Assembly: GCA_947451385.1 (NCBI GenBank)
Contig: CANFYZ010000021.1
Coordinates: 1-47,347, forward strand
Direction: 5' to 3'
DNA: 47,347 bases
Source of the DNA: Comamonadaceae bacterium
GTDB lineage: Bacteria; Pseudomonadota; Gammaproteobacteria; Burkholderiales; Burkholderiaceae_C
Position 1 is the stretch's first letter; each line of letters begins with the position of its first letter. This document shows positions 32,823 through 40,444 of the stretch, one piece after another. Under the pieces are notes generated by a model. It had not been told where the DNA came from and searched no databases. It saw only the letters and a program-made list of their open reading frames with translations. The position numbers and the translations under genes were made by a program.

Positions 32823-35800
32823 TTGATTTTTACAGAAGTTTCCCCCTTGTCCGTTTCCCCCCTGAAAATCGAATTCCCAGAGTCGCTCCCCGTATCGGGA
32901 AAACGCGAAGAAATCATGGCCGCCTTGATGGCGCACCAGGTCATCATCGTCTGCGGCGAAACGGGTTCCGGCAAGACCACGCAGTTGCCCAAAATCGCGC
33001 TGGCGCTGGGGCGCGGCAAGCTCAACGCCCAGCCCGGAGAAAAAGGCCGCTGGATTGGCCACACCCAACCACGCCGCATTGCTGCCAGTTCGGTCGCCAA
33101 GCGCATTGCCGAAGAACTCCAGACGCCACTGGGTGAGGTGGTGGGCTTCAAGGTACGGTTTCAGGACCGTTTGAGCAAAGACGCCTCGGTCAAGCTCATG
33201 ACCGACGGTATTTTGTTGGCCGAAACCCAGACCGACCCGCTGCTGCTGGCCTACGACACCCTGATCATTGACGAGGCGCATGAGCGCAGCCTGAACATCG
33301 ACTTTTTGCTCGGCTATTTGCGCCAAATCTTGCCGCGCCGGCCGGACCTGAAGATCATCGTGACCTCGGCCACCATCGATGCCGACCGCTTTGCCCGGCA
33401 CTTTGCTTCCAAAAATGGCCCCGCCCCGGTGATCATGGTTTCGGGCCGGACCTTTCCGGTCGAGATGCGCTGGCGGCCTTTTGAAGAATCGCGTGAATAC
33501 GACTTGAACGCCGCCATTGCCGACGGTGTCGATGAACTTTGGCAAAGCGGGGCAGGGGGAGATATTTTGGTGTTTTTGCCCGGCGAGCGCGAAATCCGCG
33601 AAGCGGCGGATCATTTGCGCAAACACCTGGCGCACAACGCCTGGACCCGCAACGCCGAAGTGCTGCCGCTGTTTGCCCGCTTGTCACAAGCTGAGCAAGA
33701 CCGCATTTTTGACGGCCACACCGGGCGGCGCATTGTGCTGGCCACCAACGTGGCCGAAACCTCATTGACCGTGCCGGGTATTCGCTACGTGATCGACGCA
33801 GGGACCGCCCGCGTCAAGCGCTACAGCCTGCGCAGCAAGGTGGAGCAGTTGATGGTCGAGCCCATCAGCCAAGCGGCGGCCAATCAGCGCGCTGGACGCT
33901 GCGGCCGGGTGGCCGACGGCATTTGCATTCGCCTGTACGACGAAAAAGACTTTGGCGCTCGCCCGCGTTTTACCGACCCGGAGATTTTGCGATCCTCGTT
34001 GGCCGGCGTCATCCTGCGCATGAAGTCGCTGCATCTGGGCGTGGTGGAAGACTTTCCGTTCATCGAAGCCCCATCCAGCCGTGCCATCAACGACGGCTAC
34101 CAACTGCTGGCCGAGCTGGGCGCGGTGGATGAGGCGCAAGAACTCACTGCCATCGGTCAAGAACTGGCCCGACTGCCGCTTGACCCGCGTGTCGGTCGCA
34201 TGATTTTGGAGGCGCGCCATCGCAACGCGTTGGAAGAGGTGCTGATCATTGCCAGTGCCATGTCGGTGCAAGACGTGCGTGATCGTCCGATGGAGGCCCA
34301 GGCGCAAGCGGACCAACAACACGCCAAATTTGACGACGACAAAAGCGAGTTCAGCGGCTATTTGAAGCTGTGGAAATGGGTTCACGCTGCACGTGGCGGC
34401 CAGGACGCCCACAAACTCAGCAACCGCCAGTACGAGCAACTGCTGCGGCAAAACTTCATCAATATTCGCCGGGTGCGCGAATGGCGCGATACGCACACCC
34501 AACTGCTCACCGTGGTGACGGAGCACCGTTGGCGCATCAATTCGCAGCCTGCCAGCTACGAGCAATTGCACCTGTCCATGTTGTCGGGTCTGCTGGGCAA
34601 CGTGGGTTACAAGCTGGAAGACGAAGAGGCTTATTTGGGCGCTCGGGGCATCAAGTTCCATCGCCACCCAGGCGCACACCTCTCCAAAAAACCTGGGCGG
34701 TGGATCGTGGTGGCCGAGTTGGTTGAGACCACGCGCCTGTTTGGCCGAGGCATTGCGGCGATTGAGCCGCAGTGGCTGGAGCAGGTGGGCGCACACCTGT
34801 TGAAGAAGCAGCTGCTGGACCCGCATTGGGAGAAAAAGTCGGCCGAAGTGGTGGCGCAGGAGCGTGCCACGCTGTATGGCTTGGTGGTCTACAGCGGCCG
34901 GCGCACGTCTTACAGCCGCGTCGACCTGCAGGGCGCGCGTGATATTTTCATTCGCGAAGCGCTGGTGGGGAATCAGTGGGAAACCAAGCTGCCGTTTTTG
35001 GCCAGCAACCACAAAATGATCGCCAAGGTCGAAGAGCTGGAGCACAAGTCGCGCCGGCAAGACGTGCTGGTGGACGACGAGCTGATCTACGCTTTTTACG
35101 ACCAGCAAATCCCGGCGGATGTGTGCAGCGGCCGCTTGCTGGAGAACTGGTACCGCGCTGAAAGCGCCAAGCAACCCCGTCTGCTGATGCTCAGCCGCGA
35201 GGAACTGATGCGCCACGAGGCCGCAGGCATCACGACACAGGCGTTTCCCAAACAAATTCGTTTAGGCGGTACCGATTGCACCGCCACCTACTTGCATGAA
35301 CCGGGTGACGCGCGCGACGGCGTGACGGTCACGGTGCCGTTGTTTGTGCTGAACCAGGTGAGCGAAGACCGCTGCGAATGGTTGGTGCCCGGCCTGCTCA
35401 AAGACAAGATTCAGGCCTTGTTGAAAAGCCTGCCGCAACGCCCGCGCAGCCGCTTTGTGCCGCTGCCGGAATCGGCTGCGCGCCTTGCCGCTGCGTTGTC
35501 GGTGCCTGAGGTTTTTGGCAGCGGCTCTCTGACCGATGTGCTGTTGAAAAAGTGCCGTGATGAAACCAGCTTGGACATCAAACGAGGCGACTTCAAACAC
35601 GAGATGCTCAGCCCGCATTTGTTCATGAACCTGTGCGTGGTCGACGAACACGGTCGCCAAATGGGCATGGGCCGCAACCTGGGCGCACTCAAAGGCGACT
35701 TGGGAGCCAAAGCGCGCGGTGCTTTCCAGGCACTGGCGCAGCTGAAGGGGAGTCTGGGTGGCGAGGCCCCAAAATCAAACGAGGTCGGCGCCAAAAATTT

Positions 35801-36770
35801 GGGGCCGAAATTGGGGTCAGCGAAATTGGGGTCAGAACCCGATTCCTCTCGAGGACAAGCTTCCAAGCCGCCCACCCAGCCAGCCCCCATCACTCCCCAG
35901 CGCTACACCGCCTGGACTTTCGGTGAGCTCCCCGAGCTGATGGAAATCAGCAAAGGCGGGCAGTCCTTGATCGGCTTTCCCGCGCTGGTGGACATGCAAG
36001 ACGCGGTCACCATTGAAGTGTTCGACGAGCCTGAAGTGGCCGCCAGCAAAAACCGCGCGGGCTTGCGTCGCCTGTTTGCGCTGCAGATTAAAGACGCGCT
36101 CAAGTACCTGGAAAAAAACATCCCCGATCTGCAAAAAATGGCCGTAGCCTACATGCAAGTCGGACGCTCGCCTGACGGGACAGGCGGTGGCACGGCCGAC
36201 GAGCTGAAAAACCAAATCATCGACGTGGCACTCGACCGCGCCTTTTTGCTCGACCCGCTGCCCAATGATGAAGCCACATTCAAGCGCCGCATGGACGAGG
36301 GCAGGGGCCGCTTGACCTTGATTGCCAATGAGGTGGCGCGGCTGGCAGGCACCATCTTGCTGGAGTTTGGCGTAGCCACCCGCAAGATCAAAGACACCAA
36401 AAACGCGCCCGACGCGACGGCAGACTGCACGCAGCAACTGCAACGCTTGGTGCCGAAAAACTTCATGGCCACCACCCCGTGGCCGCAGCTGCAACATTAC
36501 GCGCGTTACCTGAAGGCCATCACCCTGCGCCTGGACAAATACCGCGCCGACCCGGCCCGCGACGCCCAGCGCCTGACCGAGCTCAGGCCGCAAGAACAGC
36601 GCTACTGGCGTCTGGTGGCCGATCGCAAAGGCGCGCAAGACGCCCGCATGCTGGAGTTCCGCTGGTTACTGGAAGAACTGCGCGTGAGCTTTTTCGCGCA
36701 AGAACTGCGCACCCCGCAGCCCGTCAGCATCAAGCGGCTGGAGAAGGCTTGGGGGCAGCTGAACCATTGA
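32823..36770 (+). CDS. hrpA: ATP-dependent RNA helicase HrpA
   Basis: This is a 1315-residue DEAH-box helicase, near the size of E. coli HrpA. Motifs in order are GETGSGKTTQ, TQPRR, DEAHERS, SATI, TNVAETSLTVP and QRAGRCGR. HA2 and OB-fold regions follow, then the long DUF3418 C-terminal domain. HrpA rescues stalled ribosomes by acting on bound mRNA. The start is uncertain: TTG at 32823 is used and TTG at 32847 is an alternative. Around residues 988-1010, in a linker before the last domain, an in-frame tandem repeat encodes KLGSA/KLGSE. The gene ends 7 bp before a convergent gene. Confidence 0.94.
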   Translation: MIFTEVSPLSVSPLKIEFPESLPVSGKREEIMAALMAHQVIIVCGETGSGKTTQLPKIALALGRGKLNAQPGEKGRWIGHTQPRRIAASSVAKRIAEELQTPLGEVVGFKVRFQDRLSKDASVKLMTDGILLAETQTDPLLLAYDTLIIDEAHERSLNIDFLLGYLRQILPRRPDLKIIVTSATIDADRFARHFASKNGPAPVIMVSGRTFPVEMRWRPFEESREYDLNAAIADGVDELWQSGAGGDILVFLPGEREIREAADHLRKHLAHNAWTRNAEVLPLFARLSQAEQDRIFDGHTGRRIVLATNVAETSLTVPGIRYVIDAGTARVKRYSLRSKVEQLMVEPISQAAANQRAGRCGRVADGICIRLYDEKDFGARPRFTDPEILRSSLAGVILRMKSLHLGVVEDFPFIEAPSSRAINDGYQLLAELGAVDEAQELTAIGQELARLPLDPRVGRMILEARHRNALEEVLIIASAMSVQDVRDRPMEAQAQADQQHAKFDDDKSEFSGYLKLWKWVHAARGGQDAHKLSNRQYEQLLRQNFINIRRVREWRDTHTQLLTVVTEHRWRINSQPASYEQLHLSMLSGLLGNVGYKLEDEEAYLGARGIKFHRHPGAHLSKKPGRWIVVAELVETTRLFGRGIAAIEPQWLEQVGAHLLKKQLLDPHWEKKSAEVVAQERATLYGLVVYSGRRTSYSRVDLQGARDIFIREALVGNQWETKLPFLASNHKMIAKVEELEHKSRRQDVLVDDELIYAFYDQQIPADVCSGRLLENWYRAESAKQPRLLMLSREELMRHEAAGITTQAFPKQIRLGGTDCTATYLHEPGDARDGVTVTVPLFVLNQVSEDRCEWLVPGLLKDKIQALLKSLPQRPRSRFVPLPESAARLAAALSVPEVFGSGSLTDVLLKKCRDETSLDIKRGDFKHEMLSPHLFMNLCVVDEHGRQMGMGRNLGALKGDLGAKARGAFQALAQLKGSLGGEAPKSNEVGAKNLGPKLGSAKLGSEPDSSRGQASKPPTQPAPITPQRYTAWTFGELPELMEISKGGQSLIGFPALVDMQDAVTIEVFDEPEVAASKNRAGLRRLFALQIKDALKYLEKNIPDLQKMAVAYMQVGRSPDGTGGGTADELKNQIIDVALDRAFLLDPLPNDEATFKRRMDEGRGRLTLIANEVARLAGTILLEFGVATRKIKDTKNAPDATADCTQQLQRLVPKNFMATTPWPQLQHYARYLKAITLRLDKYRADPARDAQRLTELRPQEQRYWRLVADRKGAQDARMLEFRWLLEELRVSFFAQELRTPQPVSIKRLEKAWGQLNH
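35786..35850 (+). repeat. REP-like tandem repeat inside hrpA
   Basis: A perfect 15-bp direct repeat CGAAATTGGGGTCAG occurs at 35806-35820 and 35821-35835, followed by AACCCGATT. Just upstream, CCAAAAATTTGG is a short palindrome. The ATTGGGGTCAGA core is the kind of sequence repeated around RAYT or Y1 transposase genes in Burkholderiales (recalled, not searched). Both copies are multiples of three, so the frame is kept. Confidence 0.6.
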
Positions 36771-36777
36771 AATCAGC

Positions 36778-37329
36778 TTATTTTTTACCGAACTTGCCCT
36801 TGGCTGCGGTCACACAGTTGGCCTTGGCGTCGCCTGCCAAGGCATCGCACTTCTCGATGGCGACTTTGTAGTCGGCGTCCATCTTTTCGGCCGCAGCGTC
36901 TTTTTTAGCCTCGCCAATTTCTTTGCCCATCTTGGCGTCTGCCAGCGCTTTTTGCTCGACGGCTTTGGCTTCCTGCACACAGACGTTCTTGGCGTTGCCC
37001 GCGAGGTCGTCACATTTTTCCTTGGCGATGTCGTAGGCCACTTTGGCTTTGACCACAAGCACTTTGTTTTTGTCAGTGACTTTGCCTGAATAGCTGAATT
37101 CCAGCTCAGCGCGGGCCACTTTCTCTTTGCCTTTGGCTTCTTCTAAGCAAACGTCTTTGGCGTTGCCTGACTGCGAATGGCAAGCTGCTTTGTCTGCCGT
37201 GTAGGTTTCACTGATGCGTGCTTTGTCGGCTTTGTAATTAGGCTTGCTCATGGTCTGAGCTTGCGCTGCAGTCCATGCCAGCAGGCTCACGCACAGGACA
37301 GCGGCGGGTACATGGGGGAGTTTGGTCAT
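36778..37329 (-). CDS. secreted protein with three C-x10-C repeats
   Basis: The precursor has 183 residues and a signal peptide (cut near AAQAQ, residue 25). AAAGGAA precedes the ATG. The mature part is Lys- and Ala-rich, likely helical or coiled coil. Six cysteines form three units: C50-C61, C106-C117 and C161-C172. Each has ten residues between the pair, with GNAK or GDAK in the middle and E/A-A-K after. The 55-56-residue period suggests internal duplication, with one disulfide or metal site per unit in the periplasm. Similar proteins occur in Comamonadaceae as hypotheticals; function is unknown. Confidence 0.8.
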   Translation of the reverse strand: MTKLPHVPAAVLCVSLLAWTAAQAQTMSKPNYKADKARISETYTADKAACHSQSGNAKDVCLEEAKGKEKVARAELEFSYSGKVTDKNKVLVVKAKVAYDIAKEKCDDLAGNAKNVCVQEAKAVEQKALADAKMGKEIGEAKKDAAAEKMDADYKVAIEKCDALAGDAKANCVTAAKGKFGKK

Positions 37330-37424
37330 GAAAAATTCCTTTAGGAGTTAAAGGATCTCATTTACCCACGCTTGGCTTTGGGGTTCTAGGCGATAACGCA
37401 CACTCGGTGCCCATCGTGGCGGCC

Positions 37425-37453
37425 TTGCTATTTATAAACAAATTGTTTATGAT
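37425..37453 (+). promoter_or_regulatory. higBA promoter with palindromic operator in the spacer
   Basis: TTGCTA (37425-37430), a 17-base spacer and TATGAT (37448-37453) form a good sigma70 promoter. A perfect 17-bp palindrome ATAAACAAATTGTTTAT (37434-37450) fills the spacer and overlaps -10, the expected site for repression by HigA. The higB ATG is at 37460, so transcription should start at or within one base of it. Confidence 0.75.
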
Positions 37454-37459
37454 TTATGC

Positions 37460-37741
37460 ATGATCGAAAGCTTTGCCAGCGACGAAACCGACCGACTGTT
37501 TGCCACAGGGAAATCGCGCCGCTTGCCATCCGAAATCATCAAACGTGCAGTGATGCGATTGACGCAGCTTCACGCGGCCGTCGAAGTTGATGACCTGCGG
37601 ATGCCGCCGTCCAACCGCTTGGAGGCGTTAACGGGCGGCTTGGCGGGCAAATGGAGCATTCGGGTCAATGACCGTTGGCGTTTGTGCTTTCGGTTTGCGC
37701 ATGGGCATGCGTATGACGTTGAAATTTTGGATTACCACTGA
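37460..37741 (+). CDS. higB: HigB-type RelE-superfamily toxin
   Basis: HigB toxins cut mRNA on the ribosome. The 93-residue protein matches the family: IESFASDETDRLFATGKSRR, a long helix with VMRLTQLHAA, the SNRLEALTGGLAGKWSIRVN core and RWRLCFRFAHGHAYDVEILDYH at the end. Basic residues near Arg68, Arg72 and Arg74 are the usual catalytic or RNA-binding positions. It precedes its antitoxin, the normal HigBA order, with 3 bp between stop and first possible antitoxin ATG. The promoter geometry predicts a leaderless message. Confidence 0.92.
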   Translation: MIESFASDETDRLFATGKSRRLPSEIIKRAVMRLTQLHAAVEVDDLRMPPSNRLEALTGGLAGKWSIRVNDRWRLCFRFAHGHAYDVEILDYH

Positions 37742-37744
37742 GGA

Positions 37745-38062
37745 ATGATGAAGATGATTGCCAAAAATACTGTTGATGGTTTGCCGGCTGTCCACCCCGG
37801 TGAGTTTTTGCGTGAGACGCTGGAAGACCTGGCTATGACGCAGGCTGCCTTTGCTGAGGCCATTGGCGTGTCTGCCATGCGCGTCTCCCATTTGCTTAAA
37901 GGCGACCGCCCGGTAACCGCCGAGCTGGCTTTGCGTCTGGGCCGGGCATTGGGCCAAACGCCGCAGTACTGGCTCAACCTTCAATCTGCTTATGACCTGA
38001 AGATGGTGCAGATTGAAATGAAAGACAGCTTGAATGATGTGCGTAAGTTGGCGGTGGCCTGA
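37745..38062 (+). CDS. higA: HigA-type antitoxin (XRE family)
   Basis: This 105-residue HTH protein has the HigA hallmark VHPGEFLRETLEDLAMTQ, then AAFAEAIGVSAMRVSHLLKG as the recognition helix region, and LGRALGQTPQYWLNLQSAYD. It neutralises HigB and represses the shared promoter through the palindrome at 37434. Three ATGs are close together (37745, 37748, 37754). The GAGGA at 37740-37744 is best spaced for the third. A weak CAGGG-N5-CCCTG hairpin lies just after the gene. Confidence 0.93.
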   Translation: MMKMIAKNTVDGLPAVHPGEFLRETLEDLAMTQAAFAEAIGVSAMRVSHLLKGDRPVTAELALRLGRALGQTPQYWLNLQSAYDLKMVQIEMKDSLNDVRKLAVA

Positions 38063-38155
38063 GCGATTTCTGAGTCAGGGAGAGGCCCTGTCCACGCCAG
38101 AGACGCGCATTGCCTGACCGAGCTGAAACCGCTGTGTAAATACAGAAACTGGCGC

Positions 38156-39163
38156 CTACTCGGCCGCCAGCCCCATTTCCCGCGACAGCTTGCGGTAGGT
38201 CGGCCAGGAGCGGCTGATGAAGTGCTGTAACTCCGCGCCTGTGAGCGGCGTATCTTCCGCGCCCAGCGTCTCGCGAACCGACTTCACGCGCGCAGAGTCG
38301 GTTACCGAAGCCGAAACCAGGCGCGCCAACGTGTCAATGATGATTTGCGGGGTTCCTGCCGGCGCCATCAGGATGTTCATCTCGGCCAGGTCCTCATAGG
38401 CCGGGCCCCTGAAGCCGGCGTCCACCCAGGTGGGTGTCCCCGGCAACTTGCTTGAACGCGAACCGACCACGATCACCATCGGCTTGATCAGACCCTTTTC
38501 AAGGCCTCCGGCAAGGCCCGCAAGCGAGCCCGCGCCGATATCAATGTGGCCAGCATACAGGTCGGTGACCATCGCGCCGGTTCCGCGGTAGTTGACGACG
38601 TTCAGTTGCGCTCCGGTGTCCTTGACCAGCTGGGCGAGCATCATCTGCCATCCCGATCCGATGGCATAGTTGCCAACATTCACCGGCTTCTTTTTGGACA
38701 GCGCGACCAGCTCCTGGACCGTCCTGGCAGGAAAGTCCTTGTGCGTCGAGGCCACTACCGGGCCCACGCCAATCGCGGCGATGGGCAGGAGGTCCTTGTC
38801 GGGGTCGATCGATGGCTTCTTGATGAGCACGGGCATCTGGGCCAACACGCTTTGCAGGGACACCAACAGCGTGGTGCCGTCAGGCGTTGAGCGCGCCACG
38901 GTTTCACCGGCCAGCATGCCGACACCGCCGGGCTTGTTCTCTACCGTGACCGGCACGCCCAGCTTCTGGGAAAAGTAGTCCGAGTAGGCGCGCGCCGTAG
39001 CGTCTGTGGAAGCGCCAGGCGCCTGGCCGCAGATCAGGCGGATGGGTCTGGTGGGTTTCCAGTCCGAAGCCTGCGCGAACGTAGCGCCGGGCAAGGCCAT
39101 GGCGGCCAGGCTGGCTGCGATCGCATCGCGCCGGCTGATGGAAGAACGCTTTTGCTGGGTCAT
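38156..39163 (-). CDS. TctC/Bug-family binding protein 4, Tat-type signal
   Basis: The 335-residue precursor has SISRRDAIAASLAAMALPGA, a twin-arginine-like signal cut near TFAQA, suggesting export in folded form. Bug features are RPIRLICGQAPGASTDATAR, ENKPGGVGMLAGETVARS, NYRGTGAMVTDLYAGHIDIG and a final YRKLSREMGLAAE. The usual VPYKG is NYRGT here, so ligand contacts may differ from the other three copies in the window. CGGAGA precedes the ATG. It stands alone between two toxin-antitoxin modules, without transport or catabolic partners. Confidence 0.85.
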   Translation of the reverse strand: MTQQKRSSISRRDAIAASLAAMALPGATFAQASDWKPTRPIRLICGQAPGASTDATARAYSDYFSQKLGVPVTVENKPGGVGMLAGETVARSTPDGTTLLVSLQSVLAQMPVLIKKPSIDPDKDLLPIAAIGVGPVVASTHKDFPARTVQELVALSKKKPVNVGNYAIGSGWQMMLAQLVKDTGAQLNVVNYRGTGAMVTDLYAGHIDIGAGSLAGLAGGLEKGLIKPMVIVVGSRSSKLPGTPTWVDAGFRGPAYEDLAEMNILMAPAGTPQIIIDTLARLVSASVTDSARVKSVRETLGAEDTPLTGAELQHFISRSWPTYRKLSREMGLAAE

Positions 39164-39341
39164 GCGAATGTCTCCGTTAGGGTTGTGCTCTCACCATTGT
39201 CGCTGACGGCCAGTTCCCCTAATGGTCATGCTATTTCTCTCTGAAATTTTGCGAACGTTATTTTTCACAGCGATGGGCAATCACGCCACAAGAGGAGCCG
39301 AACGTCCTATTGCTTCATTCTATTTGTCAGTCTTCGACACG
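39164..39341. other. gap with no recognised gene
   Basis: Together with the hsdM-like scar at 39342-39515 and the bases up to 39602, this forms a 440-bp stretch without an intact gene. It is richer in A and T than its surroundings. No RNA gene, terminator or promoter could be supported in this part. Confidence 0.4.
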
Positions 39342-39515
39342 TCATGAATAAGAGTGAGCATATCTGCCTTTGTAGATGAGTAAGGTGAACTCTTTGCGGC
39401 AATGATTGCTATGTTGAAATCCCCGCTTCATACATTGCAAATAGCCGATTACTTTCGCTTTTGTAGCGTCTTTGTGCAGGATGTCATCGATATTTTTAAA
39501 GGTTTGCTCCAACAT
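39342..39515 (-). pseudogene. hsdM remnant (type I restriction methylase N terminus)
   Basis: A 57-codon frame on the minus strand starts MLEQTFKNIDDILHKDA. These 17 residues read as the conserved start of HsdM, the methyltransferase subunit of type I restriction-modification systems, which normally goes on with GCT-ELDYTEQTSW. Here the match stops abruptly, continues as unrelated TKAKVIGYLQCMKRGF and ends at a TGA. The frame lies 88 bp downstream of the XRE antitoxin on the same strand, the usual layout when a toxin-antitoxin pair precedes an hsd operon. The likely history is loss of an hsd locus by deletion. It is probably not functional. Confidence 0.6.
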
Positions 39516-39602
39516 AGGTTTGCATTTTTTGAGGCGCGGTGGGTGCTGCCCGAATGTGAAAAAGGCATCCGAAGGTGCCAGGGTGTTGGCGGGTTGGCTG
39601 CT

Positions 39603-39938
39603 TCAATGCAATGCTGCCAGCGCCGCCTCAGGCGCTTTGTCCAAGACCTTGAGCAAAGCCTTGGCTGCGCCTGTCGGGCTGCGTTTGCCTTGTTCCCAGT
39701 TGCGGATGGTTTCCAGTGACACGTCGATGCGGGTGGCAAATTCGGCTTGGCTGAAGCCCAGACGGCGGCGCACACGACGTGCAAACTTGGCCGCGTCTTG
39801 CATAGCCAGCGCTTCGTCTTGCGCCATTTGCACGGTCATTTGCGCTTCTGTGGTGGCATCGACCTGGGCTGGTTTGATTCGCCCGATGGTTTGCTCAGCC
39901 ATCTTTGCGGGATCAATCTTCATTCGTGTCGTTTTCAT
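39603..39938 (-). CDS. XRE-family antitoxin paired with BrnT
   Basis: The 111-residue product starts at ATG 39938, 26 bases inside the end of brnT in another frame, so translation is coupled. It has an N-terminal part with RMKIDPAKMAEQTIGRIKP, a linker, and a C-terminal HTH (LGFSQAEFATRIDVSLETIR, NWEQGKRSPTG, ALLKVLDKAPEAALAAL). BrnT is classically neutralised by BrnA, a ribbon-helix-helix protein; here the partner is an XRE-type repressor. The N-terminal part would be the toxin-binding region. The longer open frame to 40211 runs through brnT and is not used. Confidence 0.86.
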   Translation of the reverse strand: MKTTRMKIDPAKMAEQTIGRIKPAQVDATTEAQMTVQMAQDEALAMQDAAKFARRVRRRLGFSQAEFATRIDVSLETIRNWEQGKRSPTGAAKALLKVLDKAPEAALAALH

Positions 39939-40194
39939 AGTGCTTGACCTCTCGGGTGTTGGCTTTTCTGGCGGAGATGATGCGGGTTGCGTTGGCGCGA
40001 GCGGTGTAGACCACCACAAAGATGCGTGACCCGATGCGGCCAGTGAGTTGGAATCGTTCTTCGCCGTAGCTGTGTCGCTGGTCTGCGCGATTGAGTCGGT
40101 TGGTGTCAAAGAAGGCTTGGGCTGCATAAGCAAAGTCAAACCCTCTTTCCTGAAAACAAGTTTCGCTTTTGGTTTCATCCCATTCGAATTCCAT
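39913..40194 (-). CDS. brnT: BrnT-family toxin (DUF497)
   Basis: The 93-residue protein has the BrnT pattern EFEWDETKSETCFQERGFDF, AAQAFFDTNRLN, SYGEERFQLTGRIGSRIFVV, VYTARANATRIISARKANTR and E-x-x-x-YE. BrnT is a RelE-like ribonuclease; the Arg and Lys of RIISARKA are in its conserved core. It is the first gene of the pair and overlaps its antitoxin by 26 bp. A promoter with -10 TACACT ends five bases before the ATG, so a leaderless transcript is likely. Confidence 0.93.
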   Translation of the reverse strand: MEFEWDETKSETCFQERGFDFAYAAQAFFDTNRLNRADQRHSYGEERFQLTGRIGSRIFVVVYTARANATRIISARKANTREVKHYENDTNED

Positions 40195-40199
40195 GTCTC

Positions 40200-40228
40200 A
40201 GTGTAGGCCAATGACCTATGTTTGGCAA
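40200..40228 (-). promoter_or_regulatory. brnT: probable brnT promoter
   Basis: On the minus strand, TTGCCA (40228-40223), a 17-base spacer and TACACT (40205-40200) make a good sigma70 promoter. Only GAGAC separates -10 from the brnT ATG at 40194. A short TAGG-N7-CCTA dyad overlaps -10 and the spacer and may be the antitoxin site. Confidence 0.6.
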
Positions 40229-40444
40229 TCTGAGATTTTTGTGGGTTGCGTCAACCTTTTGTGTCCCCCGTCAGTAGCGACCGCAACTGCATGTCTCTCC
40301 CCAAAATCCGCCATTGCTTTAAAACCCGCCGCGAACCGCTGGGGCGCCCAATTCAGGCAAACTACAACCCCTTCCTTCACCTTCCCAGCCACTGATCTAC
40401 CGCTTGTCGTCTGCTGGGATGCCCCAATTGCCTGGAATCACCGC

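Noticed and set aside
32766..33635. N-terminal extension of argA by 290 codons
   Set aside because: The extra part is antisense to the hrpA helicase core. The ATG at 32765 gives the normal ArgA length.
33762..35255. 497-codon minus-strand frame inside hrpA
   Set aside because: Antisense shadow of the helicase; no domain, no ribosome site, low-complexity composition.
39402..39719. 105-codon plus-strand frame in the 39 kb gap
   Set aside because: Its second half is antisense to the XRE antitoxin, and its first half opposes the HsdM-like scar. No ribosome site or family.
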